From Martinezella tropici (GTDB lineage: Bacteria > Pseudomonadota > Alphaproteobacteria > Rhizobiales > Rhizobiaceae), in assembly GCA_000799755.1 (NCBI GenBank), contig JUHI01000017.1:1-64000 (forward strand): a DNA stretch of 64,000 nt, given 5' to 3'. The notes under the pieces are model-generated. The model was given only the letters and a program-made list of their open reading frames with translations, ran no database searches and was not told where the DNA came from. Positions 57,712-64,000 of this stretch are shown here, piece by piece (position 1 is the stretch's first letter; each line of letters starts with the position of its first letter). The translations under genes were made by a program, and so were the position numbers.

Positions 57712-58068
57712 CTTATCCTCTTGCGCCCTTCGTGCCCGAACGGGCCCGCTCTACTTTCTGTTACGGGTGTCTTAATCGCCTGACGCCGCGCTTTCAAGGC
57801 ATTGCGGCAACAGCCACCGAGATTCATGCCCAGGCGTCGCCGACGAACAACAATCGGCATCGTCAAATGCGGACTGGAGCCCTTCATATCCCGCATCCGC
57901 AATACCAGGCAAATCCTCTGCGCCCCACATCGGGGCATCCGTTAGTAAAATGTTAACCTCGCAAGACCACGCTTCAAGGCATTGGACCCGCCTGGATGTG
58001 GTGACCGATCAACCTTCCGGCCCGAAGCCATTCGGGCTAACATTAAATTTAGATAGAAGGTGGCTGGG
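57712..58068. other. intergenic, possible regulatory spacer
   Basis: 357 bases between divergent genes. It holds a CtrA-like site (57942-57957) and a small CCCGAA/TTCGGG hairpin (58020-58035). Nothing else was recognised. Confidence 0.4.
57942..57957 (+). promoter_or_regulatory. possible CtrA-type site
   Basis: TTAG-N7-TTAAC, one base off the CtrA consensus TTAA-N7-TTAAC, 112 bases before the small membrane ORF at 58069 and 231 bases before pcm on the other strand. Confidence 0.3.
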
Positions 58069-58152
58069 ATGCCTGTTTCTCTCGTTCTTTTCGTCGTAAC
58101 GTCGCTGCCTCTGGTGGTCTTTCTGGCCGCCAGCCTTTCCTCGATGATGTAG
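58069..58152 (+). CDS. possible 27-aa single-span membrane peptide
   Basis: ATG at 58069 preceded by GAAGG; 27 residues, almost wholly hydrophobic (VSLVLFVVTSLPLVVFLAASL). It ends nine bases before the Rap1a-like gene, so the two may be co-translated. Composition and position argue for a real small membrane protein, but there is no family match. Confidence 0.4.
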   Translation: MPVSLVLFVVTSLPLVVFLAASLSSMM

Positions 58153-58161
58153 GTTTCCCGC

Positions 58162-58602
58162 ATGAGGCTTTGGCTCTTCGTCGCAGCGCTTCTCCTTCTC
58201 TTACCCCAGGTCGCGTTGAGCGAGGAAACGTCAAGCGAGGATGAGCCGAAAGAGACAGCCCTGATCATCGGACACGTCGTCACAGGCAAGCAGCTCGACG
58301 AATGGTGTGAAGAGGACCGGACGCTCGCCTCCGTCTATATTCAGGGCATTCTCGACGAAGCTCAGCGGACGAAGAACCTGACGATCCGAGCCACCAAGCA
58401 GACGCCGAAAAACTCGTCGCGTTATGAGCGCTATCTGCAGCAGTTCGTCGGCGCTTTCTGTCTGCCGCCCGATCTCAGCAATACAAGGGCGACCACGATC
58501 GCCTGCAAATGGATGGCGGAGCATTCCTGGCAGCTGGAGCGGCCCGCCAGCTCGCTGATCGCGCGCGCCTACAAGTTCGCCTTTCCCTGCCTCGAAGAAT
58601 AG
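58162..58602 (+). CDS. Rap1a/Tai-type secreted protein
   Basis: A 146-residue protein with a signal peptide (1-20, ending ALS) and a domain with four Cys resembling the Rap1a/Tai immunity family: EWCEEDR...YIQGILDEAQ...FCLPPDLSNTRATTIACKWMAEHS...PASSLIARAYKFAFPC. In Serratia such proteins give immunity to type VI amidase toxins; most alphaproteobacterial members stand alone with unknown roles. No effector gene is near, so immunity is not claimed. Confidence 0.75.
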   Translation: MRLWLFVAALLLLLPQVALSEETSSEDEPKETALIIGHVVTGKQLDEWCEEDRTLASVYIQGILDEAQRTKNLTIRATKQTPKNSSRYERYLQQFVGAFCLPPDLSNTRATTIACKWMAEHSWQLERPASSLIARAYKFAFPCLEE

Positions 58603-58826
58603 GCCTCCTTCCAGCCATTTCGGCGGTCGAACCGATCCGGGGCAATCAGAGCCCTCTAGAATCATTCGCACAAGCGCGTTTCGCGCCGGGCCATGGCAGA
58701 ATAGCGCGCCGCCGCCCAGTCCTTGTCTCTTATATTCGGATCACGTCGCGGCAGACTTTGTTGACGGCTCCTATGTTCCATATGGTAACACCCCTGGGAG
58801 AATTTCTCAATTTTCTCAACCTGCGA
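58603..58826. other. intergenic before the MmgR-like RNA
   Basis: 224 bases with no gene; AT content rises towards the RNA promoter. Confidence 0.4.
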
Positions 58827-58832
58827 TATGAT
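58827..58832 (+). promoter_or_regulatory. -10 element of the MmgR-like RNA
   Basis: TATGAT at 58827-58832, with a weak TTCTCA 17 bases upstream (58804-58809). It places the transcript start near 58840. Confidence 0.45.
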
Positions 58833-58840
58833 CTACATGC

Positions 58841-58930
58841 ATAGGCGATCGATATTCTCGTAATTCGATCGGCCCTAACATCGGTTCCCTCCTCCCACTC
58901 CGCCTCGCCACCCCCGAGGCGGAGTTTTTC
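58841..58930 (+). ncRNA. small RNA, alpha-r8/MmgR-like
   Basis: About 90 bases: a first hairpin (CGATCGA 58846-58852 with TCGATCG 58865-58871), a single-stranded stretch with CCTCCTCCC (58888-58896), then a strong terminator hairpin ACTCCGCCTCG / CGAGGCGGAGT (58897-58925) with TTTTT. Two hairpins flanking an exposed CCTCCTCCC is what I recall for the rhizobial alpha-r8 RNA MmgR, which limits PHB granule formation under nitrogen-poor conditions. The structure is read from the sequence; the family name is from memory. Confidence 0.7.
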
Positions 58931-59070
58931 CGCGTAGCGGACGGACCAGCCGGACCTTCATTCGCCGATTTAGCAGGGCGAATCCGTAACAAAAACAAAT
59001 TGTTCAAGGAAAGATCCCAGCGAGCGGAAGGACGGAATGCTCGACGCGCAGGTGCGACATCGCATTCCCA
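58931..59070. other. spacer between two small RNAs
   Basis: 140 bases with no gene or structure seen. Confidence 0.4.
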
Positions 59071-59098
59071 TTGACAATTACTAAGCATACCTTATGAT
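59071..59098 (+). promoter_or_regulatory. near-consensus sigma-70 promoter
   Basis: -35 TTGACA (59071-59076), 16-base spacer, -10 TATGAT (59093-59098). It is one of the best matches in the window and has no ORF after it. Confidence 0.65.
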
Positions 59099-59104
59099 TA
59101 GGCT

Positions 59105-59180
59105 GCTGAATTTGATTGACCTCTAGTCCAGCAAAAGGCGGCCCAGTTTTTTCCCTAGACTGGACCGCTTTTGCTTTTAT
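59105..59180 (+). ncRNA. unassigned small RNA candidate
   Basis: Start is inferred from the promoter just upstream. About 25 unstructured bases lead into a long hairpin: AGCAAAAG-CGG-CCAGT (59130-59147) pairs with ACTGG-CCG-CTTTTGCT (59159-59175), with one bulged G and one mismatch. TTTTA follows, as in a terminator. No ORF fits. I cannot place it in a known RNA family. It lies just outside the left end of the tRNA-Cys island. Confidence 0.45.
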
Positions 59181-59472
59181 GGACCGCCGAATTCGACGAG
59201 GCACCGTCGATCGCTAGCTTCATCATAAGCCGCCGCGACCATCCTCAAACCTCAAACAAGAAATCGTCGCGCCCGATCGTTGCATCGGATGCATCGACCG
59301 TTGCCTTCGCGCTATCGCGAAGATGACGGGGCCCTTATCGCCCTCGATCGATAGGTCGGATCAGCCAAAGCATGGCCGCGGTTATTGAGACGGAAAGCTA
59401 AAGGGAGAAGAACTGCCGCACCTGGAAAATCCTGCAGCGAAATCAGATGGTTATCAAGAGCTTGGGGAAAGA
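59181..59472. other. intergenic left of the island
   Basis: 292 bases without a recognised gene, ending at the tRNA-Cys fragment. Confidence 0.4.
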
Positions 59473-59516
59473 TGGAGGCCTCGCCCGGAATCGAACCGGC
59501 GTGCAAGGATTTGCAG
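59473..59516 (-). repeat. tRNA-Cys 3' fragment, far attachment site
   Basis: 44 bases identical, but for one, to the 3' part of tRNA-Cys at 63236-63279 and in the same orientation. It covers CCA, acceptor 3' strand, T arm, variable region and into the anticodon loop, then matching stops abruptly. This is the expected direct repeat left by integration at a tRNA 3' end. Confidence 0.85.
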
Positions 59517-59873
59517 GCTTTACCCTGCTATTGTTTTTACAACGAAATTTGGCAACGTGTCGCGCCCGTGTTACATCCGGTTGAGCAAGATGTTCGCCGC
59601 ATGTCCGGCCACTATGGCCGGGATTAGCGTGTACGAGAGAGTTGTCGCAGAGATTGCCGTGCCTTGGGCGGGCTGGGTTATACGAGATACGATTATCCTG
59701 TCTTGTATAGGCGCTCGCTGTGCCGCTTCCAAGAGGTCCAATATACAATCATGTCGTTCTGTTGATGCCAAAAGCAATTTAGCGTGGCATATTATTCTTC
59801 TGATTCAAAATTACCAGGATCAGTGTGAGTGAAACTTGGGATGGAACATAACCCTTTGGGGAAGGGATAATTA
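59517..59873. other. island sequence before the methyltransferase
   Basis: 357 bases with no recognised gene. AT-rich towards the methyltransferase start, where its promoter should lie. Confidence 0.4.
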
Positions 59874-60863
59874 ATGGGAACCGATAACTACGAAGCGCTT
59901 GTTGCACGCGAACAGGCCATATACAACGGTGAACGGCCATCGGCCTCAATACCTTCAATTTTTACGTATTGGGCGTCGAGATACCTTTCCCCCAGACTCA
60001 TAGCAATGTTCGGCACTCCTATAATTGAGCAAGTGTTTGCGAACGAGATTATACGCATCTCGAAAGCTGAGGGATTCAAGGAAATTAGAATTGTCAGTTT
60101 GGGGAGCGGGGAATGCAGCCTAGAAATTGACGTTACTGAGCGCCTGAGGACTGCCGGCGTCAAATGTAGAATGATATGCACTGACATTTCCCCTGCCATG
60201 CTGGAGCAGGGGAGAAAGCAAGTAAAACAGGCTCAGTTGCTGGAATGTTTCGAGTTTGTCAAATGTGATGTGAATCGCAACATTCCGCTTTCCGGACATC
60301 ACTTTATTCTCGCAAACCACTGCCTCCATCATTTTGTTGAGCTGGAAGCCATTTTCGCTTGGATGAAAAAATCTCTCCATCCGAGAGGAGCTTTGATCAC
60401 CTCCGATATGATCGGACGCAATGGTCACATGCGTTGGCCTGAAGCAGAAAAATATGTCCGAAGAATCTGGGATACGCTGCCTTCGGAGAAGAAATTCGAC
60501 TGCATAAACCGAGTTCGGAACGATCAGTTCGTGAATTTTAATTGTGCCAACGGCACTTTTGAGGGGATTCGAGCACAGGATATAATGCCTATTTTGATCA
60601 ACACGCTTTTCTTTGAGCGCTTCGTTGGATACGGCAACCTGCCCGACATTTTTGTTGATCGAATGTATGGCCCAAACTTCTCGCCTGATGATAGCAAGGA
60701 CCTGGCGCTTATTGATTTGCTTGAGGATCTGAATACGGACCTGATAAAAGCAGGCGTCATCAAGCCAACCATCATGTTTGCCACGCTCCGACCGCATGAG
60801 GTCGCATGTGAATTTGACCTTATTAGCCCGGATAGAGCCGTCAGATTACCGTCGTTGGTGTAG
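59874..60863 (+). CDS. class I SAM-dependent methyltransferase
   Basis: A 329-residue protein. Motif I reads IVSLGSGECSLEIDV near residues 72-86; CTDISPAMLEQG holds the ribose-binding Asp, and ILANHCLHHFVELEAIF is the post-I segment common in natural-product and small-molecule methyltransferases. No target-recognition domain or DNA-methylase DPPY/NPPY motif was seen, so DNA modification is unlikely. Codons are AT-rich (AAA, ATT, GAA) and unlike the neighbourhood, a sign of transfer. AAGGGA lies seven bases before the ATG. The substrate is unknown, and it is the only intact gene of the island. Confidence 0.78.
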   Translation: MGTDNYEALVAREQAIYNGERPSASIPSIFTYWASRYLSPRLIAMFGTPIIEQVFANEIIRISKAEGFKEIRIVSLGSGECSLEIDVTERLRTAGVKCRMICTDISPAMLEQGRKQVKQAQLLECFEFVKCDVNRNIPLSGHHFILANHCLHHFVELEAIFAWMKKSLHPRGALITSDMIGRNGHMRWPEAEKYVRRIWDTLPSEKKFDCINRVRNDQFVNFNCANGTFEGIRAQDIMPILINTLFFERFVGYGNLPDIFVDRMYGPNFSPDDSKDLALIDLLEDLNTDLIKAGVIKPTIMFATLRPHEVACEFDLISPDRAVRLPSLV

Positions 60864-61309
60864 GCCCTGCTGACAAAGTCGGGGAGTCAGATTTTAGTAG
60901 CTACTACCCAAGAGCAACTTGAATTTGGCTTGGCTAATAACCATCGCCTGCCGAAGCTCGGGCATAATCGATTTTGCCCGAGCACCGCTACGAGCATCCC
61001 GTTTGCGCGGTTTGGGGCTCGCTCGGCTATCAGTCGATCAAGGGACAGAATAGCTTTCGGTGCTGGGATCACTTTCCGGACGAGAAACAGCTGGCTGCGC
61101 GCAACGCGGAGCGATTGTGCCGCGAGGGCATGCCACTAAGCTAAATCTTGAGCCAATGCCGAACGATCCATGAGGCCGTATCGCTTGCCCGGGTGATGAC
61201 GGCGCCAACCGATACTCCCAAGAGCAACAGCAGACCACCTGCACCAGCACCAAGGATCCTGATGCGCCGCCACTCGGGTAAAGCTGGTTCAACCTTGTCA
61301 TGGTTCTGC
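60864..61309. other. island spacer with a coding-like remnant
   Basis: 446 bases. At 61001-61144 on the plus strand a frame without a start reads like protein (QSIKGQNSFRCWDHFPDEKQLAARNAERLCREG, stop at 61142-61144) and may be the tail of a destroyed gene. I could not name it. Confidence 0.35.
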
Positions 61310-61335
61310 TGACTTGCCACTGAACTTTCATCCAA
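61141..61335 (-). CDS. possible 64-aa membrane protein
   Basis: TTG start, then a soluble segment and one clear membrane helix (AGAGGLLLLLGVSVGAVIT). The frame begins inside the IS end, so if real it was truncated or its start captured by the insertion. No family known. Low confidence. Confidence 0.3.
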   Translation of the reverse strand: MDESSVASQQNHDKVEPALPEWRRIRILGAGAGGLLLLLGVSVGAVITRASDTASWIVRHWLKI

Positions 61336-62255
61336 CGGCGATTAGAGCCTCGGCGGTTTCGAATGCGCCAATTGGCGCGGTGGTAGCAACCGGCGGAAAC
61401 ACGAAGCTTTCATCTTGCACAGCGTTGGAGCCGGTTGCGGCGATGATCCCGGCATAGCTTACCGGGGTCTGATAACCGAGCGATGAGTGCGGCCGGAAAT
61501 GATTATAATCCTCTGCCCATTCAGCGATGGCGCTTCGGGCATGATCGGGGCCGAAGAACAGGCTTTCGTTGAGCAGTTCGTCACGCATTCGTCCGTTGAA
61601 GCTCTCGACATAGCCGTTTTGCGTGGGCTTTCCCGGCGCGATGTAACGCCACTCGACCTTGTGATCCTTCGACCAGGCAAGGATGGCATTCGAGGTGAGT
61701 TCCGTGCCGTTATCGGAGACAATCATTCCGGGCTTGCCGCGTCGTTCGATCAGCGTCGTCAGCTCCCGTGTGACACGGCGGCCGGAGATTGAGGTGTCCG
61801 GGATTGCTGCCAGGCATTCACGCGTCACATCATCGACGATGTTGAGCACGTAAAACCTCCTTCCGCAGGCGAACTGGTCGTGGACGAAATCCAGCGACCA
61901 CCGGGCATTGGCCTTCGCTTCGACCAGGATCGGCGCACTCATGCCGACGGCATGCCGTCTGGCTTTCCGCTTCCGAACGGAAGTCCTTCCTCCCGATAGA
62001 GCCGGTAGATGCGATTGACCCCGGACGGTTCTCCATCTTACCGGAGCAAGATGAACAGTCGCCGATAGCCGAAGCGCCATCGCTCGTTGGCGAGGTCACG
62101 CAGCTTCGCCCGCAGTTCTAGCTCCGGCGGTCGACTGCGCCGATAACGGATCGTCTTGCGGTCGGCAGATATGACCAGGCAGGCCCGACGCTCCGAAAAC
62201 CCATGACGGCCTTCAGATGCGTCACGGCTTCACGCTTGGCGGCAGGTCCTACCAT
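61328..62255 (-). pseudogene. IS3-family transposase orfB, disrupted
   Basis: The DDE core is readable: WSLDFVHDQF (Asp), VSDNGTE (Asp) and YVESFNGRMRDE (Glu). The 5' half is broken three times: a missing base near 62195 (in VMGF-SERRA), a TAA at 62038-62040 in place of a sense codon after LFILLR, and a missing base near 61980 (in REEGL-VRKRKARR). No full transposase can be made. Confidence 0.85.
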
Positions 62256-62514
62256 TTTTTGCAAGAAGCTCGCGGAGTACAGCAGCATCGAGCATCTGCT
62301 CGGCCAGCAGCTTCTTCAGCTTGGCGTTCTCCTCTTCGAGCGCCTTCAGGCGTTTCGCCTCGGACACCTCCATACCCTCGTATTTGGCTTTCCAGTTATA
62401 AAGCGTTGCTTCTGAAATTCCGTGCTTGCAGGAGAGGTCCGACGCCTTCGCGCCAGATTCCTGCTCCTTCAACACCGCAATGATCTGCTCTTCCGTAAAT
62501 CGCTGCTTCTTCAT
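62230..62514 (-). CDS. IS3-family transposase orfA
   Basis: A 94-residue helix-turn-helix protein (FTEEQIIAVLKEQESGAKASDLSCKHGISEATLYNWKAKY) with a leucine-zipper-like C-terminus (LKALEEENAKLKKLLAEQ). It overlaps the start of orfB by about 25 bases next to an A-rich slip site (AAAAAA), as needed for OrfAB fusion. It appears intact although orfB is not. Confidence 0.88.
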   Translation of the reverse strand: MKKQRFTEEQIIAVLKEQESGAKASDLSCKHGISEATLYNWKAKYEGMEVSEAKRLKALEEENAKLKKLLAEQMLDAAVLRELLAKNGRTCRQA

Positions 62515-62577
62515 GCGTCCGTCCTTTAATGGGCCGGACTCTAAGCTATTCCGGAGGAAATTCTCAGTGGCAGTTCA

Positions 62578-63235
62578 CCCCCAAGGCATCGTTTACTTCG
62601 TAATGAAGCAAACATCTACGCTACTGAACTTCGCCCGCAGGCGATCGGTTCTTTACGTGATGTAGACAAGATATTTTGCGTGCAACATCACGAAGTTTCC
62701 GATGGCTTTGGTATCCTTTCGTCCCACACAGGGCCACCCTTCACATTGAGCTTTCTGCAGCTTCACTGAGCGCTTTGCGCGAAGCAAGGCTTCCCGTATT
62801 TGACCCAACCGCAAATCCCTCCCTCGATCACGAGGCAATTCCTTTTCAAGAAAGTCCCATCGTAGCCACAGCTCCGCCGGATCATGCACATGTATTATCT
62901 CCTGCGCGACCCGCGCTAGATACGTTCCGCAGCAACGTGATCCGGCAAATGTGGCCAGTCTGACAGGTGCTCTCCCAGGCGAGACCGACAACTAACATTG
63001 ACCTACGGGAATCTCTTTGCCCCCTCAAATTCTCACCAGAATATATGTCCACTCAGAGAAACATCTCTCCAAATCATAGCTCTGTGACCCACAGCATGTC
63101 GCATGGACTCGCCGCAGCCTCTTGGAAATGCCTGAAAATCAAGAAAGGTAGAATACAACGAGATGCAACACGGGATCGGCATTTTTCACCGGCCACTACG
63201 CCACATAAGCAATTGATATTCCTTAAGAAAGGATT
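62578..63235. other. island right part, nothing assigned
   Basis: 658 bases. A 112-codon minus-strand frame at 62653-62991 (with PAELWLRWDFLEKELPRDRGRD) is the longest, but has no ribosome binding site or family match; it may be a gene fragment or chance. Confidence 0.35.
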
Positions 63236-63309
63236 TGGAGGCCTCGCCCGGAATCGAACCGGGGTGCAAGGATTTGCAGTCCTCTGCGTAACCACTCCGC
63301 CACGAGGCC
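63236..63309 (-). tRNA. tRNA-Cys (GCA)
   Basis: 74 nt on the minus strand: acceptor GGCCTCG/CGAGGCC, anticodon loop CTGCAAA (GCA), T arm with TTCGATT, discriminator T and encoded CCA at 63236-63238. Its 3' half is the near attachment repeat of the island. Confidence 0.96.
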
Positions 63310-63659
63310 ATCCGAAAGCAATTTGCGTTGTGGTGGCGCGGATTTAGAATGATCCAAAGAAAACCGCAAGAGGCTTATTCCGGATTCTCTCCTTTTTTCA
63401 TTCTGAAGAGAGATTTGCCCACACCGTCGTGTTGGAGACTGCCAAGTAGACGATTGCGCATGCGGCACACGGGGTCTCGCAAACCCTATGAGGGGCTTCC
63501 GATGCGATTGCAGAGCGACGGTGCAGATGGGGATATGTCGATCCGCCAGTGTGGCACAGGGCAAAGTTGCGCGGCTCCAACGCCCACAGCCTTTACCCAG
63601 CACTCTTGGAGCATTAAACAGCCGAGCTGAAATTCAGAACGGTATATTGTGAGCCAGAC
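63310..63659. other. intergenic, nothing recognised
   Basis: 350 bases between tRNA-Cys and the last gene. It should hold promoters for both; no strong consensus, hairpin or small ORF was seen. Confidence 0.4.
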
Positions 63660-64000
63660 ATGTTTCAGCTGCGATCAGCAAAGCCCGATGACATCGCGCG
63701 CAATTACGAGATCTGGCGGACCTCGGTCGAAGCCACGCATCGTTTTCTTAGTGCCTCGGACCTCAAAGCGATTTCAAGGATGGTCCTCGACGATTATCTG
63801 CCGAACGCCGAATTCACTGTCGCGGTTGATGACGACGACCTGCCGCATGGCTTCCTGGGAGCGACCGGCGACCATGTCGATTCGCTCTTCATACATGCCG
63901 ACAGCAGAGGCATGGGCTTGGGCCGGCTGCTGCTCGACAGTTTTCGCGCGGGGAAGAATGCCGTCACCGTCGATGTTAACGAGCAGAACACCACCGCTGT
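63660..64000 (+). CDS. YjaB-like GNAT acetyltransferase, partial
   Basis: The first 113 residues of a gene that runs off the right edge. It matches the E. coli YjaB pattern: IWRTSVEATHRFLSA, then VDSLFIHADSRGMGLGRLLLDSF (acetyl-CoA motif) and TVDVNEQN. YjaB-type proteins are small N-acetyltransferases of unsettled substrate. ATG at 63660 with a weak ribosome binding site (GAGCC). Confidence 0.82.
   Translation, partial: MFQLRSAKPDDIARNYEIWRTSVEATHRFLSASDLKAISRMVLDDYLPNAEFTVAVDDDDLPHGFLGATGDHVDSLFIHADSRGMGLGRLLLDSFRAGKNAVTVDVNEQNTTA

Larger units (their letters stand above)
61310..62577 (-). mobile_element. IS3-family (IS407-group-like) insertion sequence, inactive
   Basis: About 1.27 kb with imperfect terminal inverted repeats: TGACTTGCCACTGA at 61310 on the plus strand and TGAACTGCCACTGA from 62577 on the minus strand. 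It encodes orfA and a broken orfB in the overlapping arrangement typical of the family. Flanking bases (TGC left, CCC right) do not match, so no target-site duplication is visible. Confidence 0.85.
59473..63279. mobile_element. remnant genomic island at tRNA-Cys
   Basis: About 3.8 kb bounded by the 44-bp tRNA-Cys direct repeats. It contains a methyltransferase gene with AT-rich codons, a coding-like remnant, a small ORF, a decayed IS3-family element and unassigned sequence. No integrase is inside, so the element cannot move by itself; it is either decayed or was integrated in trans. Confidence 0.75.

Noticed and set aside
58162..58602. Type VI toxin-immunity system
   Set aside because: Only the Rap1a/Tai-like protein is present; no effector, Hcp, VgrG or PAAR gene is in the window.
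62653..62991. 112-codon minus-strand frame in the island
   Set aside because: No ribosome binding site or family match; an opposing frame of similar length exists. Kept only as a note in the spacer entry.

Overview
The window looks like chromosomal DNA of an alphaproteobacterium of the family Rhizobiaceae, most likely Rhizobium in the broad sense. The strongest pointers are exoR (periplasmic regulator of succinoglycan and motility), a PopZ-like DUF2497 gene beside valS, the block dgt-argS-SPOR-nagZ-scpA-scpB-tatABC-serS-surE-pcm-NlpD/DipM, a fused SecDF, a class I PHA synthase, two DUF1127 genes next to a small RNA with three CCTCCTCCC loops, and high-GC codon use. Genus and family assignments come from remembered gene order and protein families, not from a database search.

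Layout. At 1-773 lies the decayed 3' part of a HerA/DUF87-type ATPase, facing the 3' end of a tRNA-Arg gene. From 1.2 to 5.9 kb are an NDUFS4-like complex I subunit, a GNAT acetyltransferase, tRNA-Pro, a double cold-shock protein with a DUF192 protein, glyoxalase I and a lipoprotein. At 6.06-6.53 kb stand three tandem tRNA-Glu genes, each with its own promoter; the middle one differs from the others by only one anticodon base. From 6.6 to 21.3 kb run recJ, hom, an alaC-type aminotransferase, a lipoprotein, phaC, sfsA-map-radC, a phosphatase, sthA, a PhyH-type dioxygenase and tig. From 21.5 to 27.1 kb are tRNA-Leu, a DUF2157/GDYXXLXY membrane pair, the three-hairpin small RNA with two DUF1127 genes, and trmFO.

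At 27.1-31.5 kb a minus-strand run yajC-secDF-NDUFAF3-like-NDUFAF6-like links protein export to homologues of complex I assembly factors. A DUF815 ATPase follows. From 32.6 to 48.0 kb is the conserved minus-strand block for envelope and cell division (NlpD/DipM-like, NagZ, SPOR protein, Tat), chromosome segregation (ScpAB), protein repair (Pcm, SurE), nucleotide pools (Dgt) and aminoacylation (SerS, ArgS). erpA and xthA lie on the plus strand, then exoR, a FadL-like porin, valS, popZ and a second pcm on the minus strand.

The 57.7-64 kb end is accessory-like. It holds a small membrane ORF with a Rap1a/Tai-type secreted protein, an MmgR/alpha-r8-like small RNA, and a second, unassigned small RNA candidate with a consensus promoter and terminator hairpin. 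A roughly 3.8-kb island follows, bounded by a 44-bp copy of the tRNA-Cys 3' end and the intact tRNA-Cys. It carries a lone low-GC SAM methyltransferase, a decayed IS3-family element and no integrase. The window ends inside a YjaB-like acetyltransferase. No CRISPR array, rRNA operon or complete defence system was seen. The best leads for new biology are the two CCTCCTCCC small RNAs, the unassigned small RNA candidate and the tRNA-Cys island.
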